Of a DNA stretch of 64,000 nt, positions 27,054-34,960 are shown piece by piece (the first letter of the stretch is position 1; every line of letters begins with the position of its first letter). The notes under the pieces were generated by a model. The model was not told the DNA's origin and did not search any database. It saw nothing but the letters and a program-made list of their open reading frames with translations. Made by a program: the position numbers and the translations under genes. Source of the DNA: Butyrivibrio sp. AE2015 (GTDB lineage Bacteria; Bacillota; Clostridia; Lachnospirales; Lachnospiraceae); NCBI RefSeq assembly GCF_000420825.1, contig NZ_ATVR01000003.1, forward strand, positions 62,001-126,000, read 5' to 3'.

Positions 27054-27983
27054 ATGATAATTTTGCAGATAGCTGGTGGTTTGGGGAACCAGATGCAGCA
27101 GTATGCACTGTACAGGAAACTTTTAAAGTGCGGAAAAACAGTTAAGCTGGACCTTTCATGGTTTGGCCCGGAAATTCAGAAAAATATGCTTGCTCCACGT
27201 GAGTTTGAGCTGGTTCTTTTTAAGGATCTTCCTTTTGAAATTTGTACGAAAGAGGAAAAAGATGCTCTTATAAAGCAGAATCTTTTTCAAAAGATAGCAG
27301 GGAAAGTTTCACAAAAGCTTGGAAAAAGTGCAAGCTCCAACGCAAAGGTTTTTGTGGAAACCAAAATGTATCATGAAGAGATCTTTGACCTTGATGATGT
27401 TTATATCACGGGGTATTTTGCCTGCCAATATTACTACGACGATGTGATGGCAGAGCTTCAGGATCTGTTTGTATTCCCGTCTCACTCCATTCCGGAACTT
27501 GATCAGCGAAATGCTGTTCTTGCTTCGAAGATGGAAAAAGAAAATTCGGTAAGTGTCCACATCAGACGTGGGGATTATCTGAGTCCTGAAAATGTGGGAA
27601 TTCTTGGGAATATTGCCTCTGATAAATATTATGAGAGTGCAATGAATTATTTCCTTGAAAAAGATGAGAATACTCATTTTTATATTTTTACCAATGACCA
27701 TGAGTACGCAAGGGAGCACTACAGCGATGAATCCCGCTACACGATCATAGATTGGAACACCGGAAAGAACAGCCTTCAGGATCTCATGCTGATGAGTCAT
27801 TGCAAGGGCAATATCTGTGCCAATTCCACATTTAGTTTCTGGGGAGCAAGACTTAATAAGCGTCCCGACAGAGAGCTTGTGCGCACACTTAAGATGAGAA
27901 ACAATCAGGAAGCACAGCCTGAGATCATGCATGAGTACTGGAAGAATTGGATTCTCATTGATGAGAACGGAGTGATTGTCTGA
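27054..27983 (+). CDS. GT11-family (alpha-1,2-fucosyltransferase-like) glycosyltransferase
   Basis: A 309-residue GT11 protein. It opens MIILQIAGGLGNQMQQYALYR and has the canonical GDP-sugar motif HIRRGDYLSPEN near residues 168-179, with NICANSTFSFWGARL near the C-terminus. The start at 27054 has GGGGA seven bases upstream; a GTG at 27012 would add 14 poorly conserved residues. This is the clearest fucosyltransferase-like protein of the window, and differs enough from the one at 16576 to have another acceptor. No genes for GDP-fucose synthesis are in the window, so the donor would have to come from elsewhere in the genome. Confidence 0.9.
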   Translation: MIILQIAGGLGNQMQQYALYRKLLKCGKTVKLDLSWFGPEIQKNMLAPREFELVLFKDLPFEICTKEEKDALIKQNLFQKIAGKVSQKLGKSASSNAKVFVETKMYHEEIFDLDDVYITGYFACQYYYDDVMAELQDLFVFPSHSIPELDQRNAVLASKMEKENSVSVHIRRGDYLSPENVGILGNIASDKYYESAMNYFLEKDENTHFYIFTNDHEYAREHYSDESRYTIIDWNTGKNSLQDLMLMSHCKGNICANSTFSFWGARLNKRPDRELVRTLKMRNNQEAQPEIMHEYWKNWILIDENGVIV

Positions 27984-28050
27984 AATGTGCGTGAGTGCAC
28001 AGAGTGCCAGTAATTAGCGAAATGTTAGATGTATAAAGGAATTTGTTTTA

Positions 28051-29574
28051 ATGGGTAGAGTTAAGTCAGCAACGAGAAATATTGCATTCGGATATATTGG
28101 TCAGGTCGCAACCATGATCATGTCTTTTGTGCTGCGAAAGATCTTTATCATGCATCTGAGCGAAACTCTGCTTGGTATCAACAGCACATACACAAATATT
28201 CTCTCGATTTTAAACATGGCAGAGCTTGGCATCGGAACAGCGCTTAACTTCAGCCTTTACGGCCCGGTTTCCCGCGGCGAAAAAGAGAAGATCAAGTCTT
28301 ACATGCAGATGTACAGAAAGGCCTATTACTGTATTGCTTTGGTAGTGGCAGTTATGGGCACAGCTCTTGCGCCGTTCCTTAAGTATCTGGTAAAAAAGCC
28401 GGATGGAGTTCTTTTACGAGATCTCACCCTTTACTATTTCATTTTTCTTTTTAACACTGTCAGCAGCTACTTTGTTGCTTATAAATACAGTCTTGTAAAT
28501 GCTGAGCAAAAGAACTATGTCCAGACCAATATTCTTACAATAACAAAGGTTATTACAGTCTTTTTCCAGATAATTGTCATCATCGTTACCAAGAATTTCT
28601 ATCTGTTCCTGATAACAGATGCAGTGATCCAGCTTCTTCAGAAGATATTTGTTTCAAGATATCTTAACAAGATGTATCCATATCTTACGGAAAAAGATAT
28701 TACGCCTCTGTCAAAAGAGGAGAGTGACACTGTCTGGAAGAAGACGAAAGCCCTTGTGTTCCATAAGGTTGGCGATGTAGCCAGACTTCAGACCGATGCC
28801 CTTATTATTTCTTCATTTATCGAAGTAAAAATGGCAGGCTTTGTTGATAACTACAACATGGTAATCAGCTCAGTCTCAAATTTTGTAAATATCATTTTCA
28901 ATTCGGTAATCTCTAGCTTTGGAAACCTCATTGCCACAGAGTCCAAGGAAAAGCAGTACGAGATGTTCAAAGTCTACAGATTTTTTGCATCCTGGGTTTA
29001 TGGCTACTCCTGCGTGGGATTCATGGTTCTTTTGACTCCTCTTATCAGGATAATGTACGGAGATTACTGGGCTCTGGCGCCAATGGTAATCTACTGTATT
29101 CTCATTGACTATTACTTTAAGGGCGACAGAATTGTCCTAAGTAACTATAAGACCGCAGCAGGCGTATTCGAGCAGGATAAGTACCTGGCTCTGATCCAGG
29201 GTGCAGTAAACCTCGTGATATCAATTGCGCTGGTGCAGACGCCCCTTGGCCTTGCCGGAATTTACGTTGGAACAATTGTTTCAGGATTAATTGCCAATAT
29301 CACCAAACCAATCATTATCTACCGCACCTGCTTTGACATGAGCGCCAAAAGCTACTTCGTAGACACCTGCAAATACCTTGCAAGCCTTGTCTTTGTGATG
29401 GTTGTATGCAATGCTATCAGTATCAGGCTTCTTGCGGATTTGAATATTCTAACTTTCCTTGTTATGGCTGTAATCATTACTGTCGTATTCAACGGAGTGT
29501 ATTTCCTACTTTACGGCAGAACAGCAGAGTTTAAGTATGTACTTGGCAAAGTCCTCGCCAAGTTTGGAAAATAG
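28051..29574 (+). CDS. wzx: Wzx-type polysaccharide flippase (MOP superfamily)
   Basis: A 507-residue protein with about 12-14 hydrophobic helices and basic loops, of the polysaccharide_synt family within the MOP exporter superfamily. The N-terminal stretch ATRNIAFGYIGQVATMIMSF and the following SYTNILSILNMAELGIGTA-like region (about residues 45-65) are typical of Firmicute Wzx proteins. It would flip lipid-linked repeat units to the outer face for polymerisation. AAAGGA precedes the ATG. A Wzy-like polymerase is encoded at 59608, far away and on the other strand, so the two need not serve the same polymer. Confidence 0.88.
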   Translation: MGRVKSATRNIAFGYIGQVATMIMSFVLRKIFIMHLSETLLGINSTYTNILSILNMAELGIGTALNFSLYGPVSRGEKEKIKSYMQMYRKAYYCIALVVAVMGTALAPFLKYLVKKPDGVLLRDLTLYYFIFLFNTVSSYFVAYKYSLVNAEQKNYVQTNILTITKVITVFFQIIVIIVTKNFYLFLITDAVIQLLQKIFVSRYLNKMYPYLTEKDITPLSKEESDTVWKKTKALVFHKVGDVARLQTDALIISSFIEVKMAGFVDNYNMVISSVSNFVNIIFNSVISSFGNLIATESKEKQYEMFKVYRFFASWVYGYSCVGFMVLLTPLIRIMYGDYWALAPMVIYCILIDYYFKGDRIVLSNYKTAAGVFEQDKYLALIQGAVNLVISIALVQTPLGLAGIYVGTIVSGLIANITKPIIIYRTCFDMSAKSYFVDTCKYLASLVFVMVVCNAISIRLLADLNILTFLVMAVIITVVFNGVYFLLYGRTAEFKYVLGKVLAKFGK

Positions 29575-29614
29575 TAGTAAACATGATTTATATTTGCACG
29601 TAGAGGTGTTAATT

Positions 29615-30808
29615 ATGGGCTATAGAGTTGATGAAAGATACAAAATGGTCTTGGACAGGACAGCCAATGATTTACTTGGAATCATGAATGTTTCCTTGGT
29701 CCAGCAGGCAAAAGACGTAGTAAAAAGGTTTATGGGGCGCTCGGTCCGCACTAAAGATCCATTGTTCTGGCCTGCAGGAATGCTGATGCTGGGACTTGTA
29801 TCGGCAGCTGAGCAGGAAAACAGCGAAATAAAGAGCAAGTGCCTTGCTGTAATCTCAGCGCACCTTGATATGTGGCTTAAATCCTATGATGGAAAAATAG
29901 ACTTTGTTGATGATGCCTTGTCTGGAGTTTGTTTTATTAAAGCATATGAGCTTACTCATGAAGATAAGTACAAAGAGGCAGCTGACAAGATAGCACAGTT
30001 TATATTAACAGCCCCTCGAGATGAGCAGGGAACGATCATCTATAATCCGGGGAGAAATTCATCCAATATTTTTGCTGACGGAGTGGGACAGGTTTCCATG
30101 TTCATGGCTGCTTATACAAGCGCCTTTCCGGATAGCGACATTGTCATAAGTTCCGGTTCCAGGCTTGATGCCAGCAAGCAGATCAAGAACTTCTTTGAAA
30201 TGGGAGTAGACAAAAAAAGTGGGCTTAATTACCACGGATACTCGCTCCATGATAACCAGAAAAAAGGTCTTCTTGGCTGGGGAAGAGCATTCGGATGGCT
30301 TTACATGGGAGTCGCAGAGGCAGCCTGTGCTGCAATTAAAAGCAGTGATGAAGCAAATGATAATGACGAGAAAATTCCAAATAGCGAAAATCTCGATAGT
30401 AGTGAGTGCCAAAAAGATTGTCCTGATAAGAAGCGCTGTTTCATGAATTCCGGATTCAATATAACCGGACTTTACAGGAAGATGAGCAGAACAGCTCTTG
30501 AATATCAGCGTGCTGACGGCGGTTGGAGCTGGCAGATTCAGGGGACAGAAGGGCATATTGATATGTCTGCAACAGGCATGATCGCATATTCACTGGCAAG
30601 GGGGTATAACGCCGGGATACTTGATAACGTTGAAGACATAGATAGCTCTTTTGACAAGGCTGTTGAGTGCATGTTGTCGCATACTGAAAAAGGGGCAGTG
30701 CTTGACGCACTTAGCTCATGCGATGATTTTGGGGTTCATTATCAGACTTATGGACATTATCCTTGGGGACAGGGAGCAGTGCTCGCAGCACTTGCAGAGA
30801 TAAGCTAA
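29615..30808 (+). CDS. GH88/GH105-like (alpha/alpha)6-barrel protein
   Basis: A 397-residue protein without signal peptide, similar in layout to unsaturated glucuronyl and rhamnogalacturonyl hydrolases. Supporting segments are FWPAGMLMLGL near residue 47, FADGVGQVSMFMAAY near residue 152, GLLGWGRAFGWLYMG near residues 219-233 and DGGWSWQ with SATGMIAYSLARGY near residues 305-330. An acidic insertion around residues 250-275 carries three Cys spaced CX3CX5C. The start is fixed by AGAGGTG at 29602-29608; upstream in-frame residues overlap the wzx gene. Being intracellular, it may process imported oligosaccharides, or may have been adopted for glycan editing. Confidence 0.7.
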   Translation: MGYRVDERYKMVLDRTANDLLGIMNVSLVQQAKDVVKRFMGRSVRTKDPLFWPAGMLMLGLVSAAEQENSEIKSKCLAVISAHLDMWLKSYDGKIDFVDDALSGVCFIKAYELTHEDKYKEAADKIAQFILTAPRDEQGTIIYNPGRNSSNIFADGVGQVSMFMAAYTSAFPDSDIVISSGSRLDASKQIKNFFEMGVDKKSGLNYHGYSLHDNQKKGLLGWGRAFGWLYMGVAEAACAAIKSSDEANDNDEKIPNSENLDSSECQKDCPDKKRCFMNSGFNITGLYRKMSRTALEYQRADGGWSWQIQGTEGHIDMSATGMIAYSLARGYNAGILDNVEDIDSSFDKAVECMLSHTEKGAVLDALSSCDDFGVHYQTYGHYPWGQGAVLAALAEIS

Positions 30809-30855
30809 TATGGGTTAGCAAATTATAAAACAATAGGAAAGAAAAGGGGATTACA

Positions 30856-31722
30856 ATGAGATACGGAGCACTTGAAGCTGGCGGAACAAAGATGATAGTA
30901 GCAATTGGGGATGAGAATGGAAAGATCTTGGAGAGGGCATCTTTTCCTACGCTGACTCCGGCAGAGACAATGCCAAAGATGATTGATTTCTTTAAAGATA
31001 AAGAGATCGTTAGCCTTGGAATTGCCTGCTTTGGACCAATTGACCTGAATAAGGAGTCAAAGACTTACGGATATATTACATCCACACCAAAGCTTGACTG
31101 GAGAAACTACGATATCGTAGGAGAATTCAAGAAGGCGCTTAATGTTCCTGTTGGATTTGATACAGATGTTAACGGTTCACTTCTTGGCGAGATCACATGG
31201 GGATGTGCACAGAATAAGACTGATGCCATTTACCTGACAATCGGAACAGGCATAGGAGGCGGAGTTATGACCAATGGCAAGCTCCTTCATGGCATGCTTC
31301 ATCCGGAGATGGGGCACATTAAACTTGCTTTGGAAGATGGAGATACCTACAAAGGAAAGTGCCCATATCACGGTACCTGCTTTGAAGGTCTGGCAGCAGG
31401 CCCTGCAATAGAAGAGCGCTGGGGCAAAAAAGCTATTGAACTTGCTGACAATAGCGAAGTCTGGGAACTTGAAAGTGCCTATATTGCACAGGCCCTCAGC
31501 TCATATATTCTTACCTTAAGTCCTCAGATAATCATTCTTGGCGGCGGCGTAATGCACCAGATGCAGCTCTTTCCACTTATCAGGAAAAAAGTCATTGAGC
31601 AGCTTAATGGTTACATCAACACTGATGAAATCAAAAACATTGATGAATACATCGTTCCTGCAAGCCTAAACGATGACCAGGGAATAATGGGAGCTGTGAA
31701 ACTCGCTATTGATGCGGTTTGA
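30856..31722 (+). CDS. ROK-family sugar kinase (fructokinase-like)
   Basis: A 288-residue ROK kinase. It opens MRYGALEAGGTKMIVAIG, with the ATP phosphate loop EAGGTK, then has IACFGPID near residue 56, FDTDVNGSLLGE near residue 102, and IGTGIGGGVM near residue 128. HPEMGHIKL and the Cys pair of CPYHGTC (about residues 169-175) form the zinc site of the family. The length and the FGPIDLN segment match Firmicute fructokinases that phosphorylate fructose at carbon 6; mannose may also be used. GAAAGG precedes the start. It is the last gene before a strong terminator, and might feed fructose-6-phosphate to nucleotide-sugar synthesis. Confidence 0.88.
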   Translation: MRYGALEAGGTKMIVAIGDENGKILERASFPTLTPAETMPKMIDFFKDKEIVSLGIACFGPIDLNKESKTYGYITSTPKLDWRNYDIVGEFKKALNVPVGFDTDVNGSLLGEITWGCAQNKTDAIYLTIGTGIGGGVMTNGKLLHGMLHPEMGHIKLALEDGDTYKGKCPYHGTCFEGLAAGPAIEERWGKKAIELADNSEVWELESAYIAQALSSYILTLSPQIIILGGGVMHQMQLFPLIRKKVIEQLNGYINTDEIKNIDEYIVPASLNDDQGIMGAVKLAIDAV

Positions 31723-31738
31723 GTCACAACAAAAAAAT

Positions 31739-31771
31739 AGAGCGGCACCTTAGCGTGCCGCTCTTTTATTT
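31739..31771. terminator. Strong rho-independent terminator (bidirectional)
   Basis: AGAGCGGCAC (31739-31748) and GTGCCGCTCT (31755-31764) form a perfect 10-bp stem with a six-base loop. A T-rich tract follows on the plus strand and an A-run precedes it (31731-31737), so it can stop transcription from the kinase gene and from the gene on the minus strand. Confidence 0.92.
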
Positions 31772-32123
31772 AAGCGAATAAATCTAGTGAAGCTCCCTGA
31801 ACGCCATATGTTTGACCGGACATATTTTGTCCATATCCAATTGTCATGCCTTGGAATTTCTGAGCGACTTCGTTGTAGGCCCTATTTGTTTCCTGAGATT
31901 TTTTTACATAGTCCATAGACATGGACAATGAATCAGAGTCTTCCTGGGGTGATGCGACCTGTGCATTTGGATATATCACAGGCGGCACATTCATCACGGC
32001 GCCCTGCATACCTGTCTCAGTAAATGCGTCAGATATATCAGCTTCGTTTTTTACCCTATAGTTCAAAGGCTGAACAAAACTCATTCCGTACATGTTTCCA
32101 ATTCCACCAACTGTTAATCCCAT
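31770..32123 (-). CDS. Small protein of unknown function
   Basis: Not recognised. The product is 117 residues from the ATG at 32123, chosen because AGAAAGGG lies five bases upstream (32129-32136); the longer reading from 32162 has no such site. The N-terminus reads MGLTVGGIGNMYGMSFVQPL and is rich in Gly and Met. The middle is Pro/Val/Asn-rich (VPPVIYPNAQVASPQ), and the C-terminal half contains a polar helix (DYVKKSQETNRAYNEVAQKF) and a Gly/Gln-rich end. There is no signal peptide or membrane helix and no Cys apart from none in the chosen frame. The style, an extended N-terminus with a short helix, is reminiscent of secretion-system or flagellum-associated small proteins, but this is only an impression. 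Confidence 0.7.
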   Translation of the reverse strand: MGLTVGGIGNMYGMSFVQPLNYRVKNEADISDAFTETGMQGAVMNVPPVIYPNAQVASPQEDSDSLSMSMDYVKKSQETNRAYNEVAQKFQGMTIGYGQNMSGQTYGVQGASLDLFA

Positions 32124-32162
32124 ACATACCCTTTCTAAAAAAGTGCAAACATCATTAAACAA

Positions 32163-32439
32163 TTGTATCGAAACCGATTAAGACAATTGTTCCAAAAATT
32201 CAATAATATTGCTTTCAGATAAAAATCGGCAAAAAGCCCACCATTACTTACTTTAATGATATTCTCAGAGGATAAGGGAATCAATTATTGCCATTGAAAT
32301 TTTGTATTAAATTTTTATGACCAATTATGAAATTTTGTTTAAATTTATGATAAAATTATGTTGAGGGGTAATCTTATCCTTCGGAAAAAGACTTCAATTG
32401 TTGGACATAAATGGAAAGAGAGAAAGGAGCGACCTGCTT
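32163..32439. promoter_or_regulatory. AT-rich divergent intergenic region with candidate promoter
   Basis: This 277-base gap separates two divergent small genes and must hold promoters for both. On the plus strand TTGTTT (32335-32340) with TATGTT (32357-32362), spacing 16, is a possible pair. The half-similar stretches around 32300-32345 (TGAAATTTTGTATTAAATTT and ATGAAATTTTGTTTAAATTT) form an imperfect direct repeat that could bind a regulator. No open reading frame was found here. Confidence 0.4.
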
Positions 32440-32706
32440 ATGAAAAACAGCCAGCTGCAATACTCTCCGTTCAAACCAAACTTGAAGACAGCCGAAGTAT
32501 TTGCGTGGGGCGATCCGGAGTATAATCTTTTTGACCAGCTGAATGAAAAGTACGAAAAGACACACCCTGAGTATTCTAAGTTATCTTCGTACGAGAAGAT
32601 GGTTATCAGAGAGCAGATCCATCATGAAGCTATTGGCTTGACGCCATTGAATCTTATTAAGAGCTTCATAGAAGATCCGCAATTTGATGAATTTAGAATT
32701 GTATGA
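32440..32706 (+). CDS. Small protein of unknown function
   Basis: Not recognised. The product has 88 residues from ATG 32440, with AAGGAG (32424-32429) ten bases upstream. It reads as a soluble, helical, mixed-charge protein with segments EYNLFDQLNEKYEKTHPEY and SSYEKMVIREQIHHEAIG. There are no Cys residues and no membrane segments. It forms a single-gene unit: the AT-rich space before it has a possible promoter and a perfect hairpin terminator follows. The compact layout and good ribosome site argue that it is a real gene. Confidence 0.75.
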   Translation: MKNSQLQYSPFKPNLKTAEVFAWGDPEYNLFDQLNEKYEKTHPEYSKLSSYEKMVIREQIHHEAIGLTPLNLIKSFIEDPQFDEFRIV

Positions 32707-32736
32707 CATTTTGAATGTTTTTACCGTACTCATCTA

Positions 32737-32774
32737 ATCCCAGAACTAGAAAATAGTTCTGGGATATTCTTTTT
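32737..32774 (+). terminator. Rho-independent terminator
   Basis: ATCCCAGAACTA (32737-32748) pairs perfectly with TAGTTCTGGGAT (32754-32765) around a five-base GAAAA loop, followed by TTCTTTTTG. It ends the small gene at 32440 and, read from the other strand, may also serve the convergent gene at 32794. Confidence 0.9.
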
Positions 32775-32793
32775 GCGATATATGCCCAAATCA

Positions 32794-33306
32794 TCATCCT
32801 TTCTTTTCATACTGCACTTTGGCGGCATGGATCTGTTCGTTGACGTCGGCTAGAAACTGGTGGTTGGTTGGATCTGAGATGAACATTAGGAAATCGCTGG
32901 CTTCCTTGCGGGTGAGCTTTTGAATTCCGGTAAGATAGGACATGATTTCTTCCTGGGTCTTGCCCTCGCTGATAAAGCTTTCGACTTTATCGAAAAGAAT
33001 CATAAACCTGCGGACTTTATTTTTAGTATTTATATGATGCAGTTCAATAACGATGGAAAGCAGAATGAACGAAGATGCCACAAAAAGAATCAGGCTCAGT
33101 ATACCGTACAGATAGATACCAACCCTCATATTAAGAATGGTGGAACTTAAAGATGATAACACCAGAATAGAAAGAGATGTTATCAAGATGACCAGCCGGG
33201 TATAATTCCGGAGCTTGTCATCCAAATCCATGAGCTTTACAGCTAGTCCGAAAACTATGTAGAATACTGCTGCAAAGGCCATCCCCAGATAACACAACTG
33301 TAGCAT
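32794..33306 (-). CDS. Membrane protein of unknown function, four predicted helices
   Basis: Not recognised. The 170-residue product has about four hydrophobic segments in its first 90 residues (about 1-25, 38-60, 62-80 and 78-95 by eye) and a soluble C-terminal part. The soluble part begins at HHINTKNKVRR and contains EEIMSYLTGIQKLTRKEASDF, a mainly helical segment that could bind another protein or nucleic acid. The start at 33306 has AAGGGGG eight bases upstream. It points away from the liv operon, so it is transcribed from its own promoter in the 165-base space shared with livK. Confidence 0.75.
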   Translation of the reverse strand: MLQLCYLGMAFAAVFYIVFGLAVKLMDLDDKLRNYTRLVILITSLSILVLSSLSSTILNMRVGIYLYGILSLILFVASSFILLSIVIELHHINTKNKVRRFMILFDKVESFISEGKTQEEIMSYLTGIQKLTRKEASDFLMFISDPTNHQFLADVNEQIHAAKVQYEKKG

Positions 33307-33372
33307 ATGTTTATCCCCCTTTATTCAATTGTAACAATCATAAATGAATTATGCAATTCTAAGTAGAATCTA

Positions 33373-33436
33373 TTGACTTTTACACTACAATGCTTTAACC
33401 TTTAAAAGTAAATACGAGATTGTATACATATATACA
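33373..33436 (+). promoter_or_regulatory. Candidate promoter and inverted repeat upstream of livK
   Basis: TTGACT (33373-33378) is a good -35 box, with a weak extended -10 at TGCTTTAAC (33391-33399). Further down TGTATA (33421-33426) and TATACA (33431-33436) form an inverted repeat with a four-base gap, placed 36 bases before the livK start, a fitting spot for an operator or for a second -10 region. No leader peptide or known riboswitch is visible. Confidence 0.45.
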
Positions 33437-33471
33437 TTGTGTTTACACTCTTATGAAGGAGGAAAAATATT

Positions 33472-34680
33472 ATGAAGAAGTTCACTAAGGCATTTAGCGT
33501 ATTCATGGCGTCAGCGCTCCTTGCTACATCACTTGTTGGATGTGGTGATGCTCAGAGCACAGGTGCTACAGGAGCAGCAGAAGGCGAAGCACAGGCAGAA
33601 GGCAGTGCAGCAGGTGCTACATTTAAGATTGGTGCGATAGGACCTCTTACAGGTGGCGCAGCAGCTTACGGTAATGCAGTATGTAACGCAGCAGAGCTTG
33701 CAGTTGCAGAGATCAATGCAGCAGGCGGAATCAACGGTTATCAGGTTGAGTACAGCAAAGAAGATGATGAGCTCAACGCTGAGAAGTCAGTAAATGCTTA
33801 TAACACTCTTAAGGACTGGGGCATGCAGATCCTTGTTGGTTCAACAACAAGTGCTTGCTCAATCGCAGTTTCAGAGTACACAAAGGCTGACAACATGTTC
33901 CAGCTTACACCTTCAGGATCAGCTGAGGATTGCGTAAAATATGACAACGTATTCCGTGTATGCTTCTCAGATCCTAACCAGGGTATTGCTTCAGCTCAGT
34001 ATATTTCAGATCACAACCTTGCTACAAAGGTTGGTATCATCTACGACAGCTCAGACGTATATTCAAACGGTATCTATCAGAAGTTTGTTCAGGAGTCTGA
34101 GGGAAAGAACTACGAAGTAGTTTCAGCTGAAGCTTTCACACAGGACAACAACACAGACTTCTCAGTACAGCTTCAGAAGGCAAAAGATGCAGGTGCAGAC
34201 CTTGTATTCCTTCCTATCTACTACAAAGATGCATCTCTTATCCTTACACAGGCAAACACAATGGGATATGCTCCAACATTCTTCGGTGTTGATGGTATGG
34301 ATGGTATCCTTTCAGTTGAGAATTTTGACACAGCACTTGCTGAGGGCGTAATGCTTCTTACACCTTTCGCAGCTGATGCAACAGATGATCTTACAGTTAA
34401 CTTTGTAAAGAACTACAAAGAAAAATATGGTGATACACCTAACCAGTTCGCAGCAGATGCTTATGATGCAGTATTCATCCTTAAGCAGGCACTTGAGTCA
34501 AAGAATGCAACACCTGATATGAGCACATCTGATCTTTGTGAAGCTCTTAAGAGCGCTATGACAGAGATTGAAGCTTCAGGTCTTACATCAACAAAGATGA
34601 CTTGGGATGCAAGCGGTGAGCCTAACAAAGAGCCAAAGGCCGTAGTTATCAAGGATGGTGCATACGTTTCAGCCAACTAA
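33472..34680 (+). CDS. livK: Branched-chain amino acid ABC transporter, substrate-binding lipoprotein
   Basis: A 402-residue secreted lipoprotein. The signal peptide ends in the lipobox LVGC with Cys24 as lipid anchor, followed by a Gly/Ala/Glu-rich linker to about residue 48. The mature part is a type I periplasmic-binding fold: FKIGAIGPLTGGAAAYG, then AVAEINAAGGINGYQVEY, are typical of LivK-type proteins, with hinge-domain blocks such as GSTTSACSIAVSEY later. It would capture leucine, isoleucine, valine or a related ligand outside the membrane and pass it to LivH/LivM. GGAGG precedes the start. The codon use is strongly biased, as expected for an abundant protein. A terminator follows, which would raise its level above that of the membrane parts. 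Confidence 0.93.
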   Translation: MKKFTKAFSVFMASALLATSLVGCGDAQSTGATGAAEGEAQAEGSAAGATFKIGAIGPLTGGAAAYGNAVCNAAELAVAEINAAGGINGYQVEYSKEDDELNAEKSVNAYNTLKDWGMQILVGSTTSACSIAVSEYTKADNMFQLTPSGSAEDCVKYDNVFRVCFSDPNQGIASAQYISDHNLATKVGIIYDSSDVYSNGIYQKFVQESEGKNYEVVSAEAFTQDNNTDFSVQLQKAKDAGADLVFLPIYYKDASLILTQANTMGYAPTFFGVDGMDGILSVENFDTALAEGVMLLTPFAADATDDLTVNFVKNYKEKYGDTPNQFAADAYDAVFILKQALESKNATPDMSTSDLCEALKSAMTEIEASGLTSTKMTWDASGEPNKEPKAVVIKDGAYVSAN

Positions 34681-34689
34681 GCTGAGGTA

Positions 34690-34758
34690 ACCTGACGAGG
34701 TAATTTCGAGTCTGGTTCGAACGTGTTACACCGAGCGAAGAGAGGTGTAACTTCCTTA
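34690..34758 (+). ncRNA. Intergenic hairpin element A (after livK)
   Basis: The element begins with GAGGTAATTTCGAGTC (34697-34712). The stem is GTTACACC (34725-34732) with GGTGTAAC (34744-34751), loop GAGCGAAGAGA, immediately followed by TTCCTTA. The element after livH at 35850 has the same outline with different, still complementary, stem bases. It could be a structured RNA or a small dispersed repeat. The functional type is unknown. Confidence 0.6.
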
Positions 34759-34779
34759 GAAAATAAAAGTAAATGCAAG

Positions 34780-34813
34780 CGAGGGCGCTTAGAAATAAAT
34801 GCCCTCGTTTTCT
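34780..34813 (+). terminator. Terminator or attenuator between livK and livH
   Basis: CGAGGGC (34780-34786) pairs with GCCCTCG (34801-34807) around a 14-base loop, followed by TTTTCTGTT. Partial termination here would favour livK mRNA over the rest of the operon, as is usual for binding-protein transporters. TATAAT at 34830-34835 downstream may be part of a second promoter for livH. Confidence 0.75.
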
Positions 34814-34960
34814 GTTACTGTGTTATTATTATAATGATGCAATAATTAAATCAATTTTTAACATGAAAAAGAGCTTATTTGCGCATTATATTTAAGAGGA
34901 ATCCGCATTCTCAGCGTTTTTCTCATCATGAAAAAAGATATCAATATTTTGGAGGAGACT

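Noticed and set aside
27309-27932. Open frame of 207 codons on the minus strand
   Set aside because: It lies wholly inside the GT11 gene at 27054, which has all family motifs; the antisense product has no recognisable domain and no ribosome site of note.
33421-33471. Riboswitch or T-box leader before livK
   Set aside because: The leader is too short and has no T-box or other riboswitch consensus that I can see; only a simple inverted repeat and a ribosome site are present.
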